Shown piece after piece: positions 1 through 9,300 of a DNA stretch of 64,000 nt. Numbering within the stretch: the first letter of the stretch is position 1; each line of letters begins with the position of its first letter. Location of the stretch: positions 1 through 64,000 of the forward strand of contig JBAXKA010000002.1 of assembly GCA_037137555.1 (NCBI GenBank), given 5' to 3'. The DNA is from UBA9630 sp037137555. GTDB taxonomy: Bacteria; Patescibacteriota; Minisyncoccia; Moranbacterales; UBA2206. The notes beneath the pieces were generated by a model. That model ran no database searches and was not told where the DNA came from. It saw only the letters and a list, made by a program, of their open reading frames with translations. The position numbers were made by a program, and so were the translations under genes.

Positions 1-322
1 AGGAATTTGGTATGCTGGTTGTTTCTTTGTGCCATTCAATGATCGCTTTCGTCTTGGGCTCTTTCTCTCCTTTCGGAAATAGTAGAGATATCTTGACGAT
101 TGGGATACATTTTTTGATTAAAAGAACTTTGTCTTATCAAGTGAAGATTCTCTCTTCTTCGCTCACCTTTGTTTTTTGGTGATTCATCTTGACTGCGTAG
201 TATAGCAGGATAATCACAATCTGTCCATAGAAACAATGGCATTTTTTGGCTTTTGTCATCTAATCGCCTAACACAAACAACATTTTTGGCTTATAATCAC
301 TTGCAGATTGTCATTTTGAATA
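1..322. other. Left-edge region, no firm gene
   Basis: I see no convincing protein gene here. A 68-codon leftward frame (242 to 36) has no recognisable motif, and its N-terminal part overlaps a leftward promoter at 199-227, so I do not call it. Downstream of that promoter a different leftward frame stays open to the window edge after consecutive TGA TAA stops near 135. It reads like ordinary protein but lacks an obvious ATG, so a truncated or decayed gene continuing off the left edge is possible. Confidence 0.3.
199..227 (-). promoter_or_regulatory. Leftward sigma70-type promoter
   Basis: Read on the minus strand: TGGACA at 227-222, a 17-bp spacer ending in TGC, and TATACT at 204-199. It matches the extended -10 pattern seen elsewhere in the window. 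It would drive whatever lies off the left edge. Confidence 0.5.
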
Positions 323-351
323 TTGACAAAGATTGCAAAACCTGCTAATAT
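323..351 (+). promoter_or_regulatory. Promoter of the ORF6N gene
   Basis: A perfect TTGACA at 323-328, a 17-bp spacer ending in TGC, and TAATAT at 346-351. The expected +1 is near 358, which excludes the in-frame TTG at 333 as start and leaves only about 5 nt before the ATG at 363. Confidence 0.7.
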
Positions 352-362
352 TATGGTATAAA

Positions 363-899
363 ATGCATAAAAAATTAAAAACTATGCTAAAAAAAGAAAA
401 AAAATCGCTCGTTCCTGATGAACGAATAATCAGCCAGATCTATTTTATCCGCGGAGAAAAAGTAATGTTCGACCGTGATTTGGCAGAGCTTTATGGCGTG
501 GAAACTAGAATGCTCAAACAAGCAGTAAGAAGAAACTTGGACCGATTTCCTGCGGATTTTATGTTTCAGCTAAATAAAAAAGAACTTGAAATTTGGAGAT
601 CACAAATTGTGATGTCCAAAAGTGATAAACAAGGATTGAGATGGCTACCTATTGTTTTCACCGAGCAAGGCGTTGCAATGCTTTCTGCTATTCTTAAAAG
701 TAAAAAAGCTGTAGCTGTTAGCATTCAGGTTGTGCGGACTTTTGTAAGATTGCGAGAAATTTTGTCCACTCATAAACAACTGCGAGAAAAAGTGGAACTG
801 ATGGAAAATAAATATGACAAAAGTTTTAAAGTTATTTTTCAGATGATCGCACGAATGATGAAAGAAGACACTGAACCAAAGAAGAGAATTGGTTTTTAA
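363..899 (+). CDS. ORF6N-domain DNA-binding protein
   Basis: The protein (178 aa from the ATG at 363) has the ORF6N core: a segment reading IYFIRGEKVMFDRDLAELYG, then RNLDRFPADFMFQL, then RWLPIVFTEQGVAMLSAIL. ORF6N proteins are small, probably DNA-binding proteins common in phages, plasmids and bacterial accessory regions; their targets are mostly unknown. The C-terminal third is charged and helical (LREKVELMENKYDK), likely a coiled coil. The promoter at 323-351 lies over the longer possible N-terminus, so I chose 363; ATG 384 is an alternative. It is followed within 30 bp by a TrmB-like regulator, so the two may form an accessory operon. Confidence 0.8.
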   Translation: MHKKLKTMLKKEKKSLVPDERIISQIYFIRGEKVMFDRDLAELYGVETRMLKQAVRRNLDRFPADFMFQLNKKELEIWRSQIVMSKSDKQGLRWLPIVFTEQGVAMLSAILKSKKAVAVSIQVVRTFVRLREILSTHKQLREKVELMENKYDKSFKVIFQMIARMMKEDTEPKKRIGF

Positions 900-927
900 A
901 AAAAGTGGTTTAAAAAAAATAAATTTT

Positions 928-1695
928 ATGTTTCAAGATCAATTACAAAAATTCGGCCTCACTAAAACTCAATCCGCTGTGATGGATGGTCTTTTAGAAT
1001 ATGGCGAAACGAAAGCTAGTGCTGTGGCGAAAATTGCTAATCATCCGCGTGGAGTGGCCTATAAAGCGTTGGAAGAACTTTTGGTGCTTAATTTGGTGGA
1101 AAAAATTGAGCAAGAAAAAGGCGTAACAAAATGGCGTGCCACGCATCCACGCAATTTGGAAAAGATATTTGAACATAAAGAAATTGAACTAAATCAAAAT
1201 AAAAAAACTTTCGCAGACACTTTGCCTAGTCTCATTTCTAGTTATAATATTACACTCAATAAACCGGGCATTAAGTTTTATGAAGGCGAAGAAGGCATCC
1301 AAAAAATTCTTGACGATACGCTCACTAGCCAAACAGAAATTTTGCTTTTCATAAATACTAATGCGATGCAAGAGGAAGAAAAATTTAAAGCTATTAATGA
1401 TGAGTATAAAAGAAAACGAAAAAATAAAGGCATCAAAAAAAGAATTATTAGAACAGGCAAAAAACCGGAAATGACCTTTGGCACAGCGGATGATAAATAT
1501 TCTGCCATAACGGAAATTCGCTATTTAAATGATGTTTTGGACTCTTTTAAGTCGGATATTCAAATTTATGACGGAAAAATATCTTATCAACTCTTTAATA
1601 AAGACAGTACTATTTCAATCTTAATTGAAGATAAAAATATTTATGAAATGAACAAGGCTTGGTTTGAAGCTTTGTGGAAAATCGCAACAACTTAA
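928..1695 (+). CDS. TrmB-family transcriptional regulator
   Basis: This 255-aa protein begins with a winged-helix segment (FGLTKTQSAVMDGLLEYGETKASAVA, then a recognition region NHPRGVAYKALEELL) followed by a lysine-rich linker helix and a C-terminal domain (residues about 110-255) like the sensor domain of TrmB-like regulators. TrmB proteins, best known in archaea, bind sugars or other ligands and repress or activate nearby genes. The ATG at 928 is preferred to the TTG at 889, which overlaps the previous gene. The regulated genes are unknown; the two flanking accessory genes are the obvious candidates. The family call rests on the HTH and overall architecture. Confidence 0.7.
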   Translation: MFQDQLQKFGLTKTQSAVMDGLLEYGETKASAVAKIANHPRGVAYKALEELLVLNLVEKIEQEKGVTKWRATHPRNLEKIFEHKEIELNQNKKTFADTLPSLISSYNITLNKPGIKFYEGEEGIQKILDDTLTSQTEILLFINTNAMQEEEKFKAINDEYKRKRKNKGIKKRIIRTGKKPEMTFGTADDKYSAITEIRYLNDVLDSFKSDIQIYDGKISYQLFNKDSTISILIEDKNIYEMNKAWFEALWKIATT

Positions 1696-1741
1696 AATTA
1701 GCCCGAAGAATAAAGTTTTTTTGCTTTTTGGCAAGCTATGT

Positions 1742-1747
1742 TATACT
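1742..1747 (+). promoter_or_regulatory. -10 element upstream of the 1775 gene
   Basis: TATACT preceded by TG; the -35 region 17 bp upstream is only weakly matched. The expected start is near 1754, giving a leader of about 20 nt to the ATG at 1775. Confidence 0.45.
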
Positions 1748-1774
1748 TAATTTATAATAATTTTAAAAAAATAC

Positions 1775-2641
1775 ATGGCAAATAACATTGAAAATCAATT
1801 TTTGGGAAATATTTTAGCCACTGAACGAAAGCTCACTAAGGCTGGTGATGAGCTCTTGGCGTATTTTAAACAAAAAGCAGAAGTTAAAAAACCTGACTTA
1901 CAAAGCGAACTAATGAGTTTTGTGAATCCTGAAAAAGGCCACACAGAGGAAGATATACTAAAAGATATTAAAAAAGTTTTAAGGGCAAGAGAAACGGCAT
2001 CATCGCGTGATCATACAGACAGAGGCGATATGTTCGAGAAATTATTTGAAGAATTTGGTGAACACTTTTTCAAGACTACTTGTAGCGAAATTCAGCTCAT
2101 TAAAACTGGTGAGTATGATGATCGCATAGGTTCTATCGATTTTATCCTAGAAGGCACTAAGGAAGATGGCAAAAAATTTCGCGTTAGTATTGACTTAACG
2201 GTTTCAGATAATTTTGATCGCACTTACAGCAAAACCCAAAAAACGATTACAAATATTACACAAGATGGCAAGTTGGGAGAACTTAAATATGGTCATTTTA
2301 AAAATGGCGAAAACAGACCGCGATCAGTCCGTGCTCCAAGAGTTGTGATCGCACTCACCTCAGAACAATTTGATAATCTAGCAGAGCTTACTTTGGATGT
2401 AATTAAAAACAATAATGCTAGTGAAATATTTAGCAATAGCAACTTCAGTAAATCATTTATTAGACAAATGATTGGTGAATTAGAAATGCAATTAAGTTGT
2501 ATTGAAGAATCTCAATCTACTATTATTGAGCGAAATAACTCTGATGACCAGATTGGTTATAATGTTTATAAAAAAATGCTCAAGACGACACAAGAAGCAC
2601 TGGAAAATATACAAAAAATTCAAAAAGAAAAAACCCCATAA
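1775..2641 (+). CDS. Hypothetical protein, possible PD-(D/E)XK-like fold
   Basis: I do not recognise this 288-aa soluble protein. Its middle (residues about 115-150) reads DRIGSIDFILEG, then KKFRVSIDLTVSDN, an alternation of buried strands with acidic residues that resembles the core of PD-(D/E)XK nucleases, although the canonical lysine is not obvious. The N-terminus is helical and the C-terminus (from about residue 230) is a likely coiled coil rich in Q, E and K. It has its own promoter and ends in a hairpin terminator overlapping its stop codon, so it is a monocistronic accessory gene. The nuclease resemblance is a weak inference. Confidence 0.6.
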   Translation: MANNIENQFLGNILATERKLTKAGDELLAYFKQKAEVKKPDLQSELMSFVNPEKGHTEEDILKDIKKVLRARETASSRDHTDRGDMFEKLFEEFGEHFFKTTCSEIQLIKTGEYDDRIGSIDFILEGTKEDGKKFRVSIDLTVSDNFDRTYSKTQKTITNITQDGKLGELKYGHFKNGENRPRSVRAPRVVIALTSEQFDNLAELTLDVIKNNNASEIFSNSNFSKSFIRQMIGELEMQLSCIEESQSTIIERNNSDDQIGYNVYKKMLKTTQEALENIQKIQKEKTP

Positions 2642-2670
2642 CAATAAATTTTTGTTATGGGTTATTTTTT
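2633..2670. terminator. Bidirectional intrinsic terminator
   Basis: Inverted repeat CCCATAACA (2635-2643) and TGTTATGGG (2653-2661), with a T run after it on the plus strand and an A run before it that becomes a T run on the minus strand. It lies between the convergent genes ending at 2641 and 2679 and overlaps the stop of the former. Confidence 0.8.
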
Positions 2671-2678
2671 GCTTCCTA

Positions 2679-2852
2679 TTATGATTTTGGAAGCATTTTT
2701 TTTCTCCTTTTTATTCTTTCCCTTTCTAATGCTATTTCTAGCATAGCGACGACATCAACCACGATGCCATCGCCTTCCATAATCTTTCTCTTTTCTTCAT
2801 CAGTAATTTTTTTAAATTCTGATGATTTTTTTTCAATTGGCTTTTTAGCCAT
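2679..2852 (-). CDS. Small charged protein of 57 aa
   Basis: A 57-codon frame begins with MAKKPIEKKSSEFKKI and ends with RRKKMLPKS. It is very basic and acidic with a central hydrophobic stretch (GDGIVVDVVAMLEIAL). It is supported by an AGGAGGTG ribosome-binding site 5-6 bases before the ATG, unusual in this window where most genes have none, by a promoter at 2887-2915, and by the shared terminator at 2633-2670. Function is unknown; the size and charge would fit a small regulator or antitoxin-like peptide, but nothing shows that. A longer 63-codon frame on the same strand lacks these signals. Confidence 0.65.
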   Translation of the reverse strand: MAKKPIEKKSSEFKKITDEEKRKIMEGDGIVVDVVAMLEIALERERIKRRKKMLPKS

Positions 2853-2886
2853 CTTGCACCTCCTTTTATTTTTATAGGTTCAAGTG

Positions 2887-2915
2887 ATACTAATACAGAT
2901 TTTGTTTTTTGGCAA
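2887..2915 (-). promoter_or_regulatory. Promoter of the 57-aa gene
   Basis: Minus strand: TTGCCA (2915-2910), 17-bp spacer, TAGTAT (2892-2887). It is divergent from and nearly abuts the ispD promoter. Confidence 0.6.
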
Positions 2916-2917
2916 GC

Positions 2918-2946
2918 TTGCAAAATCAATATTCATCCACTACACT
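2918..2946 (+). promoter_or_regulatory. Promoter of ispDFE
   Basis: TTGCAA at 2918-2923, 17-bp spacer, TACACT at 2941-2946. The expected +1 near 2953 leaves a leader of about 25 nt to the ispD ATG. No other promoter-like sequence is evident before ispF or ispE. Confidence 0.5.
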
Positions 2947-2977
2947 GAAATCAACTTAATCGTCTTTTTTTAATTTT

Positions 2978-3685
2978 ATGCATATTGCAATTATCCTAGC
3001 TTCTGGTATTGGAAAAAGAATGGAAGCAGGGAAAAATAAAACGCTGATAACGCTCGGAGGAAAGCCGATTATTTTTTATGCACTGGAAATATTTGACAAA
3101 GCCAAGGATATTGATGGCATAGTTTTAGTTGTGGGAGAAAAAGACAAGCTTTTTTTTAAGCAGATTGTGAAAAAATATAAATTTAAAAAAATCTTAAGCA
3201 TAATTTCTGGCGGAAAAGAAAGGCAAGATTCTAGTTATGCTGGAATTGATTTTGTGGATAGTTTTGCTGATAAGAATAAACAAAATAAAGCTAACTTGAT
3301 TTTACTTTTTCACAATGGAGCAAATCCTTTTGTAACTCAGGCGGAGATTTCTGCTTGTATTGCTGAAGCCAAGAAACGCGGAGCTTGTGCCGTGGCGCAC
3401 AAAACTAAAGATACAATTCGTGAAGTCAATGCTCATGGAATTTCTATGCAAGTGCTGGACCGATCAAAACTTTGGAATATGCAAACTCCTCAAGCGATTA
3501 AATTTACCCTCGCCAAAAAAGCTTTTCAAAAAGCTAACACGGAAAATTTCTTGGGCACAGACGATGTTAGTTTGGTGGAAAGATTGGGAGGGAAAGTCAA
3601 AATAATTGAAGCTTCAAAAAATAATTTTAAACTAACAACACCGCTTGATCTGGAATTGGCCAAAATAATTCTGAAAAAGCGTTAA
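2978..3685 (+). CDS. ispD: 2-C-methyl-D-erythritol 4-phosphate cytidylyltransferase
   Basis: IspD joins CTP to methylerythritol phosphate, the third step of the MEP isoprenoid pathway. The 235-aa protein has the N-terminal nucleotide-binding signature (IILASGIGKRM followed by lysines and GGKPI), the SGGKERQDS segment, the TPQAI motif and the C-terminal NNFKLTTPLDLELA block. One oddity: the usual HDAARP-type substrate motif reads FHNGANPFV, so the aspartate corresponding to E. coli Asp106 is Asn and the following Arg is Asn. The fold and the direct linkage to ispF and ispE make the assignment firm. The active-site changes could mean altered kinetics, not necessarily lost activity. Confidence 0.88.
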   Translation: MHIAIILASGIGKRMEAGKNKTLITLGGKPIIFYALEIFDKAKDIDGIVLVVGEKDKLFFKQIVKKYKFKKILSIISGGKERQDSSYAGIDFVDSFADKNKQNKANLILLFHNGANPFVTQAEISACIAEAKKRGACAVAHKTKDTIREVNAHGISMQVLDRSKLWNMQTPQAIKFTLAKKAFQKANTENFLGTDDVSLVERLGGKVKIIEASKNNFKLTTPLDLELAKIILKKR

Positions 3686-3693
3686 AAAAATTT

Positions 3694-4182
3694 ATGTTTC
3701 GTATTGGCTTTGGACAAGACTCTCATCGATTTTCAAAAGATGAGCATAAAAAATTAATTTTAGGTGGCTTGGAAATTGCAGGCGAAAAAGGCTTGGAAGC
3801 CAATTCAGATGGCGATTTAATTTTGCACGCACTTTGTTCGGCTATCGAACAAGCCTTGGGTCGAAGTTTTTTTTCAGTTTATGCTGATGAACTTTGCAAA
3901 AATGGCATCACCAACAGTGGCGAATATTTAAAAATCGCACTAGTTCACATCAAAGAAGCTGGCTATGTTATTAATAATTTAGGCGTTTCAATTGAAGCTA
4001 AAAAACCCAAGATTCTTCCACTCGAAGAGCAAATTAAAAACAACTTGGCTAAAATATTAAAACTAGAGAAAAATAAAATTGGCATCAATGCAACGACTGG
4101 TGAGGAATTGACTAGTTTTGGAAAAGGCGAGGGCATGCAAGTATTTGTAATTATTAGCTTAATCAAAGATGAAAAAAATTAA
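3694..4182 (+). CDS. ispF: 2-C-methyl-D-erythritol 2,4-cyclodiphosphate synthase
   Basis: IspF cyclises CDP-methylerythritol phosphate to the cyclodiphosphate with loss of CMP. The 162-aa protein has the metal-binding DSH near the N-terminus (GFGQDSHRF), the third metal histidine in SDGDLILHALCSA, the flexible middle region, and the C-terminal NATTGEEL and GKGEGM signatures. Length is normal. It starts 8 bases after ispD and its end overlaps the start of ispE by 14 bases, so the three are almost certainly cotranscribed. Pathway order in the operon is D-F-E. Confidence 0.95.
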   Translation: MFRIGFGQDSHRFSKDEHKKLILGGLEIAGEKGLEANSDGDLILHALCSAIEQALGRSFFSVYADELCKNGITNSGEYLKIALVHIKEAGYVINNLGVSIEAKKPKILPLEEQIKNNLAKILKLEKNKIGINATTGEELTSFGKGEGMQVFVIISLIKDEKN

Positions 4183-5014
4183 AGCCCAATCTCCAGCCAA
4201 AATAAATTTAACGCTGGAAGTAATAAAAAAACTGCCTAATGGTTTTCATGAACTTCGCACTATTATGCTTAAAACAAAGAATCTTTTTGATGAAATTGAA
4301 ATTATTTTTGCTGAAAATAAAACCGGCATTGAAATTATTTGTGATAATCCGGCGGTTCCAAAAGACGAAAAAAATATTTGCTGGAAAATCGCCGAACAAT
4401 TTTTTAAAGCAACAAAACAACGAGTGGGATTGATAATAAAAATTAAAAAGAATATTCCACTTGCTTCTGGCATGGGTGGAGGCAGTTCTAATGGTGCCGT
4501 GGTAATTTTGGCACTTAATGCTTATTATAAAAATATTTTATCCGAAAAAAAACTTGTGGAACTTGCCAGTGCAGTGGGAAAAGATATTCCTTTTTTTATT
4601 TCCAAAGCTACTGTGGCTTATATTTCTGGAATGGGCGAAAAAATTAAACCACTGAAAAAATTTCCCCAATTAAATATTTTATTAATCAATCCGGCTGGTG
4701 AAATTTCCACGCCATGGGCATATTCCCAGTTAGATCAAGATTTAATTTTCATGAATGATTTTAATAGAAAAAATATCTCTCAAGCATTTATAAAAAATAA
4801 CTGTTTATATAATGATTTTTCAATTATCGCTAAGAAAAAATATCCTGAAATTGAAACTCTGGAAAAAGCGTTGTTAACTTTTGGTGCAATAGGCACTTCG
4901 ATTAGTGGAAAAGGACCGACGGTTTTTGGAATTTTTTCCACAAAAAAAACCGCACTTCGAGCAAAAAATATTCTTAAAAAATATTACCCACAATTTTTTA
5001 TTGAGCTAGCTTGA
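4169..5014 (+). CDS. ispE: 4-diphosphocytidyl-2-C-methyl-D-erythritol kinase
   Basis: IspE is the GHMP-family kinase that phosphorylates CDP-methylerythritol. The 281-aa protein has the N-terminal PAKINLTLEV segment, the glycine-rich ATP loop PLASGMGGGSSNGA (residues about 93-106) and the late GTSISGKGPTVFGIF motif. It overlaps ispF and is the last gene of the MEP operon here. No dxs, dxr, ispG or ispH lies in the window, so the rest of the pathway must be elsewhere or absent. Confidence 0.94.
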   Translation: MKKIKAQSPAKINLTLEVIKKLPNGFHELRTIMLKTKNLFDEIEIIFAENKTGIEIICDNPAVPKDEKNICWKIAEQFFKATKQRVGLIIKIKKNIPLASGMGGGSSNGAVVILALNAYYKNILSEKKLVELASAVGKDIPFFISKATVAYISGMGEKIKPLKKFPQLNILLINPAGEISTPWAYSQLDQDLIFMNDFNRKNISQAFIKNNCLYNDFSIIAKKKYPEIETLEKALLTFGAIGTSISGKGPTVFGIFSTKKTALRAKNILKKYYPQFFIELA

Positions 5015-5026
5015 TGATGCGAATAT

Positions 5027-5055
5027 TTGACACTACTATTAAACCTTGCTACCTT
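5027..5055 (+). promoter_or_regulatory. Promoter of the DHH phosphoesterase gene
   Basis: Perfect TTGACA (5027-5032), 17-bp spacer ending in TGC, TACCTT (5050-5055). The expected leader to the ATG at 5093 is about 30 nt. Confidence 0.65.
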
Positions 5056-5092
5056 GGAATACTACCTAGAAAGCTAATTTTCATTTTTCCCT

Positions 5093-6220
5093 ATGAGTCT
5101 GCCACCCCAAGAACAATTTCACAAATTTATTACGAATGCCAAAAATGTAATTATATTTATGCCTGATAATCCGGGTTTTGACGCTATCGGAAGTGCCTGG
5201 GCGTTAAACTTTTTTCTGGAAAATAATAATATTCTTGCCACGATTGTTTCAATTAAGCCACTGGCTGAAAATAAATTCAATTTTCTTCCTCACCCAAAAA
5301 ACATTACTACTGAAATCTCTGGTGCACGAGAATTTGTTTTGTCTTTTGATACTAGTCGCAACAAAATTCTTGGCTTGCGTCAAGAAACAATTGGTACGGC
5401 TTTCAATGTTTATCTTACTCCAGAAAAAGGCTCGATTGATCCACGCGACTTTTCTTTTATTTTAGCCAAATTCAAATATGATTTAATTGTTGTTTTTGAC
5501 AGTCCAGATTTAGAAAGCCTGGGAAATCTTTATCTTAATAATTCTGACTTATTTTTTGAAGTGCCGGTAATTAATATTGATCATCATAGTAACAATGAAA
5601 ATTTTGGTCAGATTAATTTGGTTGATATTACAGCTTCATCTTGTGCGGAAATTCTAAAATCAAGTTTAGAAAATATTTCTCCTTCCAGTTTTGATAAAAA
5701 TATTGCCACTTGTCTTATGACGGGAATTATTGGTGCAACTGGAAATTTTCAAAAGAAAAACACCACACCAAAAGCTCTTTTAGCAGCAGCTGATCTTATG
5801 GATAAAGGCGCTGATCAACAAGGCATCGTTCGTTGGCTCTATAAAACACAGCCACTTGCTATATTAAAATTACTTGGGCGAGTTATGAGTAAGCTAAATT
5901 GGGAAGAAAAAACTAAATTAGCTTGGGCCAATTTAACCTTAGAAGATTTTGTGCAAAGTCGAAATACACCAGAAAGCTTGCCAATAATTTTGGAAAAATT
6001 ACAAGAAAATTATAGCGATGGTCAAATTTTTATGCTCCTCTATAATGACACACCAGTTACCACATTGGCTTTTATCAGAATTAGTGATATTGAACTTTTA
6101 CGAAAACTTGCAACACTTTTTAATGTCCCAACTCATGCTGAATTTTTGAAAATTAAATTACCCGAGAGCGATTTATCCTTGGTAGCAAAAATCATTCAAG
6201 ATAAAATTGAAAATATCTAA
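5093..6220 (+). CDS. DHH/DHHA1 phosphoesterase, NrnA-like
   Basis: The 375-aa protein is a DHH-superfamily phosphoesterase. Near the N-terminus is a DAIGSAWAL segment equivalent to the DGDAIGS motif, then VVFDSPD, then INIDHHSNN, the DHH motif itself, and a later GIIGATGNF segment; the C-terminal part matches a DHHA1-type substrate domain. Relatives hydrolyse nanoRNA, pAp or cyclic dinucleotides. The first motif reads NPGFDAIG rather than NPDGDAIG, so one usual metal-ligand position differs. It has its own promoter and a strong terminator, so it is monocistronic. Substrate cannot be read from the sequence. Confidence 0.82.
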   Translation: MSLPPQEQFHKFITNAKNVIIFMPDNPGFDAIGSAWALNFFLENNNILATIVSIKPLAENKFNFLPHPKNITTEISGAREFVLSFDTSRNKILGLRQETIGTAFNVYLTPEKGSIDPRDFSFILAKFKYDLIVVFDSPDLESLGNLYLNNSDLFFEVPVINIDHHSNNENFGQINLVDITASSCAEILKSSLENISPSSFDKNIATCLMTGIIGATGNFQKKNTTPKALLAAADLMDKGADQQGIVRWLYKTQPLAILKLLGRVMSKLNWEEKTKLAWANLTLEDFVQSRNTPESLPIILEKLQENYSDGQIFMLLYNDTPVTTLAFIRISDIELLRKLATLFNVPTHAEFLKIKLPESDLSLVAKIIQDKIENI

Positions 6221-6240
6221 ACACGAGAAGAATTTTTAAA

Positions 6241-6272
6241 AAACAAGCTTAAAAAAATTAGCTTGTTTTTTG
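6241..6272 (+). terminator. Intrinsic terminator after the DHH gene
   Basis: Stem AAACAAGCT (6241-6249) and AGCTTGTTT (6260-6268), followed by a T-rich run. Confidence 0.8.
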
Positions 6273-6347
6273 TTTTTTGTTTTCATGCTAAAATAAAAAT
6301 AAAGTTATTAAAAATAAAATTTGCGTAGTTAATGAGTCTAAAAAAAT

Positions 6348-9300
6348 ATGATAAAAATTACAAAGAAGGCCACTGGAACAGAAGAAGAAAAAAAAGCTAT
6401 TTCCAATAAATTAGTTGCGAATGTGCAACATCACTCAGAAGAAGAAGAGACATCTAAATTTGCTGACACGCTTGAATTGCCTTATATTGACACCAATATC
6501 GTGCCTATTTCTGTTGATAGCTTGAAATTATTAACCGAACAAGATGCACGAAAATTTAGCATAGCCACTATTCAAAGAAAGGGCAAACTCGTGACAGTTG
6601 TTGCGACTGATCCAACAAAAGAAGCTACAAAAGAATTTCTCAAAAATTTTTCTGAAAAGTTAGGAGTAAAAATAAAACTCTTTGTTATTTCTCACTACAA
6701 CTTTGAAAAAGTTTTAGAAAAATATAAAAAGATTATTTTTTCTGAAGTTCTTGATCAATTAAATTTAACTATTTCTGACAAAGATTTAAGTGCGTTTGAA
6801 GTGGCTCTTAAAAATTTAGTCACGCTCAAAGAAAGAGTCAAAGAAATGCCTATAACCGAGGTAATGAATATTATGATGGCCGGAGCATACACACTCGGAG
6901 CATCTGATGTGCATATTGAGCCGGGAGAAAACGAATTCCGCTTGCGTTATCGTATTGACGGTGTTTTGCAAGATGTGGCTTTTTTTCCATTAAATATCCA
7001 TAAAAGAATTGCCACCAGAATTAAAATGATGTCTGGCATGAAACTTAATCTAGCCGATATGGCCCAAGACGGAACATTTGAAGTTAATTTGGCGGACAAA
7101 AAAATTGCCATTCGTGCATCTTCTATTCCTGGCAGTTTTGGCGAATCAATTGTAATGCGACTTCTTGATCCTGATTCAATTAAAGTTAATATTGAACAGT
7201 TGGGCTTGCAAGGCCTTGCTTATGAAATAATTCAAAGACAAATTGAAGCCCCTAATGGCATGATTCTCACAACAGGACCAACTGGCAGTGGAAAAACAAC
7301 AACACTTTACGCCATCATCAATAAATTAAATACGCCGGACAAAAAAATTATTACGATTGAAGATCCGATTGAGTATCAACTAAAAGGCGTTTCTCAAACT
7401 CAAATCGAAAGATCGCGTGGTTATACTTTTGCTACTGGTCTGCGGGCAATTGTGCGACAAGATCCAGATATTATTTTGGTTGGTGAAATTCGTGATGATG
7501 AAACTGCTGACATTGCTATTAATTCTGCCCTCACTGGTCATCTCGTGCTTTCCACCTTTCACACAAATAGTGCGATCGCTTCCATTCCTCGTCTCGTTGA
7601 AATGGGTGTTAAACCATCTTTTATTGCACCAGCCGTTAATGCCATTATTGGACAACGCTTAGTGCGAAAACTCTGTGACTGCAAAGAAGAATATATACCA
7701 GCCAAAGAAACCACCGACTCATTAAAAAAAGTATTATCCATTATTTCTCCCCGAGCTAAAGTAGATATTCCTAAAAATATTGAAAAACTTTATCGACCAA
7801 AAGGCTGTCTCAAATGTGGCAATACCGGCTATAAAGGTCGTATGGGAATTTTTGAAGTATTAACGCTCAGTCCCGAAACAGAAAAATTAATTCTTGATTT
7901 AGCTGGAGAAACAGAAATCACAATGGCCGTTCTGGAAGAAGGTATGGTGACAATGCTTCAAGATGGAATCCTAAAAGCTGTTACGGGCATCACTTCAATC
8001 GACGAAGTAAAAAAAGTGACCGGTCAAGGAGAATTTTTAGAAAATATCTATGAAAAATTAATGTCTCAATTGTTGGGAAGTAGCTTGCCCATTAAAAAAG
8101 AATTTTATACTAAAACAGAAGCTTGCGTAAATGATTTTTCCAAAATGCAAACACTTTTAACGGGAACAAAAATCACCGATACCATAAAAATTATTTTTTC
8201 CGCCGCTCAAATTCTTGGTGTTGGAGATATTCATATTGAACCGGAAAAGGAAAGTGTTAAGATTCGTTTTCGTATTGATGGAATTTTGCAAACAGTCGCT
8301 TCACTTCCACTCACGGAATATACAACTTTTCTAGGACAAATTAAATTGCTCAGTGGTGTAAAAACAGAGGCGAGACAAGGCGTCATTGATAGTCGTTTTA
8401 GTATTAGTTTTGATGAAGAGTTAGTTGAATTAAAAGAAAAATCAGTTGACATTCGTGTTTCAATTATTCTTGGTGGTTTTGGTGAAACAGTTGTAATGCG
8501 ACTACTCAGTAAATCTTCTGTGGAATTAAACTTGGACAAGCTGGGCATCAGAAAACAAAATCTGGAAAAAATTAAACGAGAAGTTTCAAAACCCAATGGT
8601 GTGGTTTTAAATACCGGACCAACTGGTAGTGGAAAAACGACAACGCTCTATGCTATTTTAAATTTAATTAAAAATCCAGAAATAAAAATCATCACCGTGG
8701 AAGATCCAATTGAATATCAAATGGAAGGAATTTTGCAAACTCCTGTTAGTGAAAAAGATGGTTATACTTTTTCCACAGCTCTTCGGGCTCTGCTTCGTCA
8801 AAATCCAGATATTATGATGATTGGTGAAATCCGCGATAATGAAACGGCGCTAATTGCTGTTCAAGCAGCGCTAACTGGTCATCTTGTGCTTTCTACTTTG
8901 CATACCAATAATGCTTCTGGCGCAGTTGCCAGAATGCTCAATATGGGCGTGAAACCGGAAGATATTGTCTCTGGTGTTAATGCTTTTATCGCACAACGAC
9001 TTGTGCGCACTCTTTGTGATTGCAAAACAAAAATTGCTCCCACTGAAGAAGAAAAACAAAAAATCGAAACAGTCCTAAAAACTATTAGTCCAAAAACACA
9101 AGTTGAAATTCCGCAATTAACCGAAATATATAAACCCAATGGCTGTGATAAATGCAATCACATTGGCTATAAGGGTCGCACAACAATTAGTGAAATATTT
9201 TTGCTCTCGCGTGAAATTCAAGAAGCAATTATGCGTGGAGCTATTACTTCAGAACTTAATCAAAAAGCCATGGAAGAAGGCATGATCACAATGCCACAAG

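Noticed and set aside
36..242. Leftward 68-codon frame at the window edge
   Set aside because: It starts within the spacer/-35 side of a leftward promoter, has no recognisable motif, and another frame on that strand looks more protein-like.
2738..2929. 63-codon leftward frame
   Set aside because: A different frame has the ribosome-binding site, start and terminator (2679-2852).
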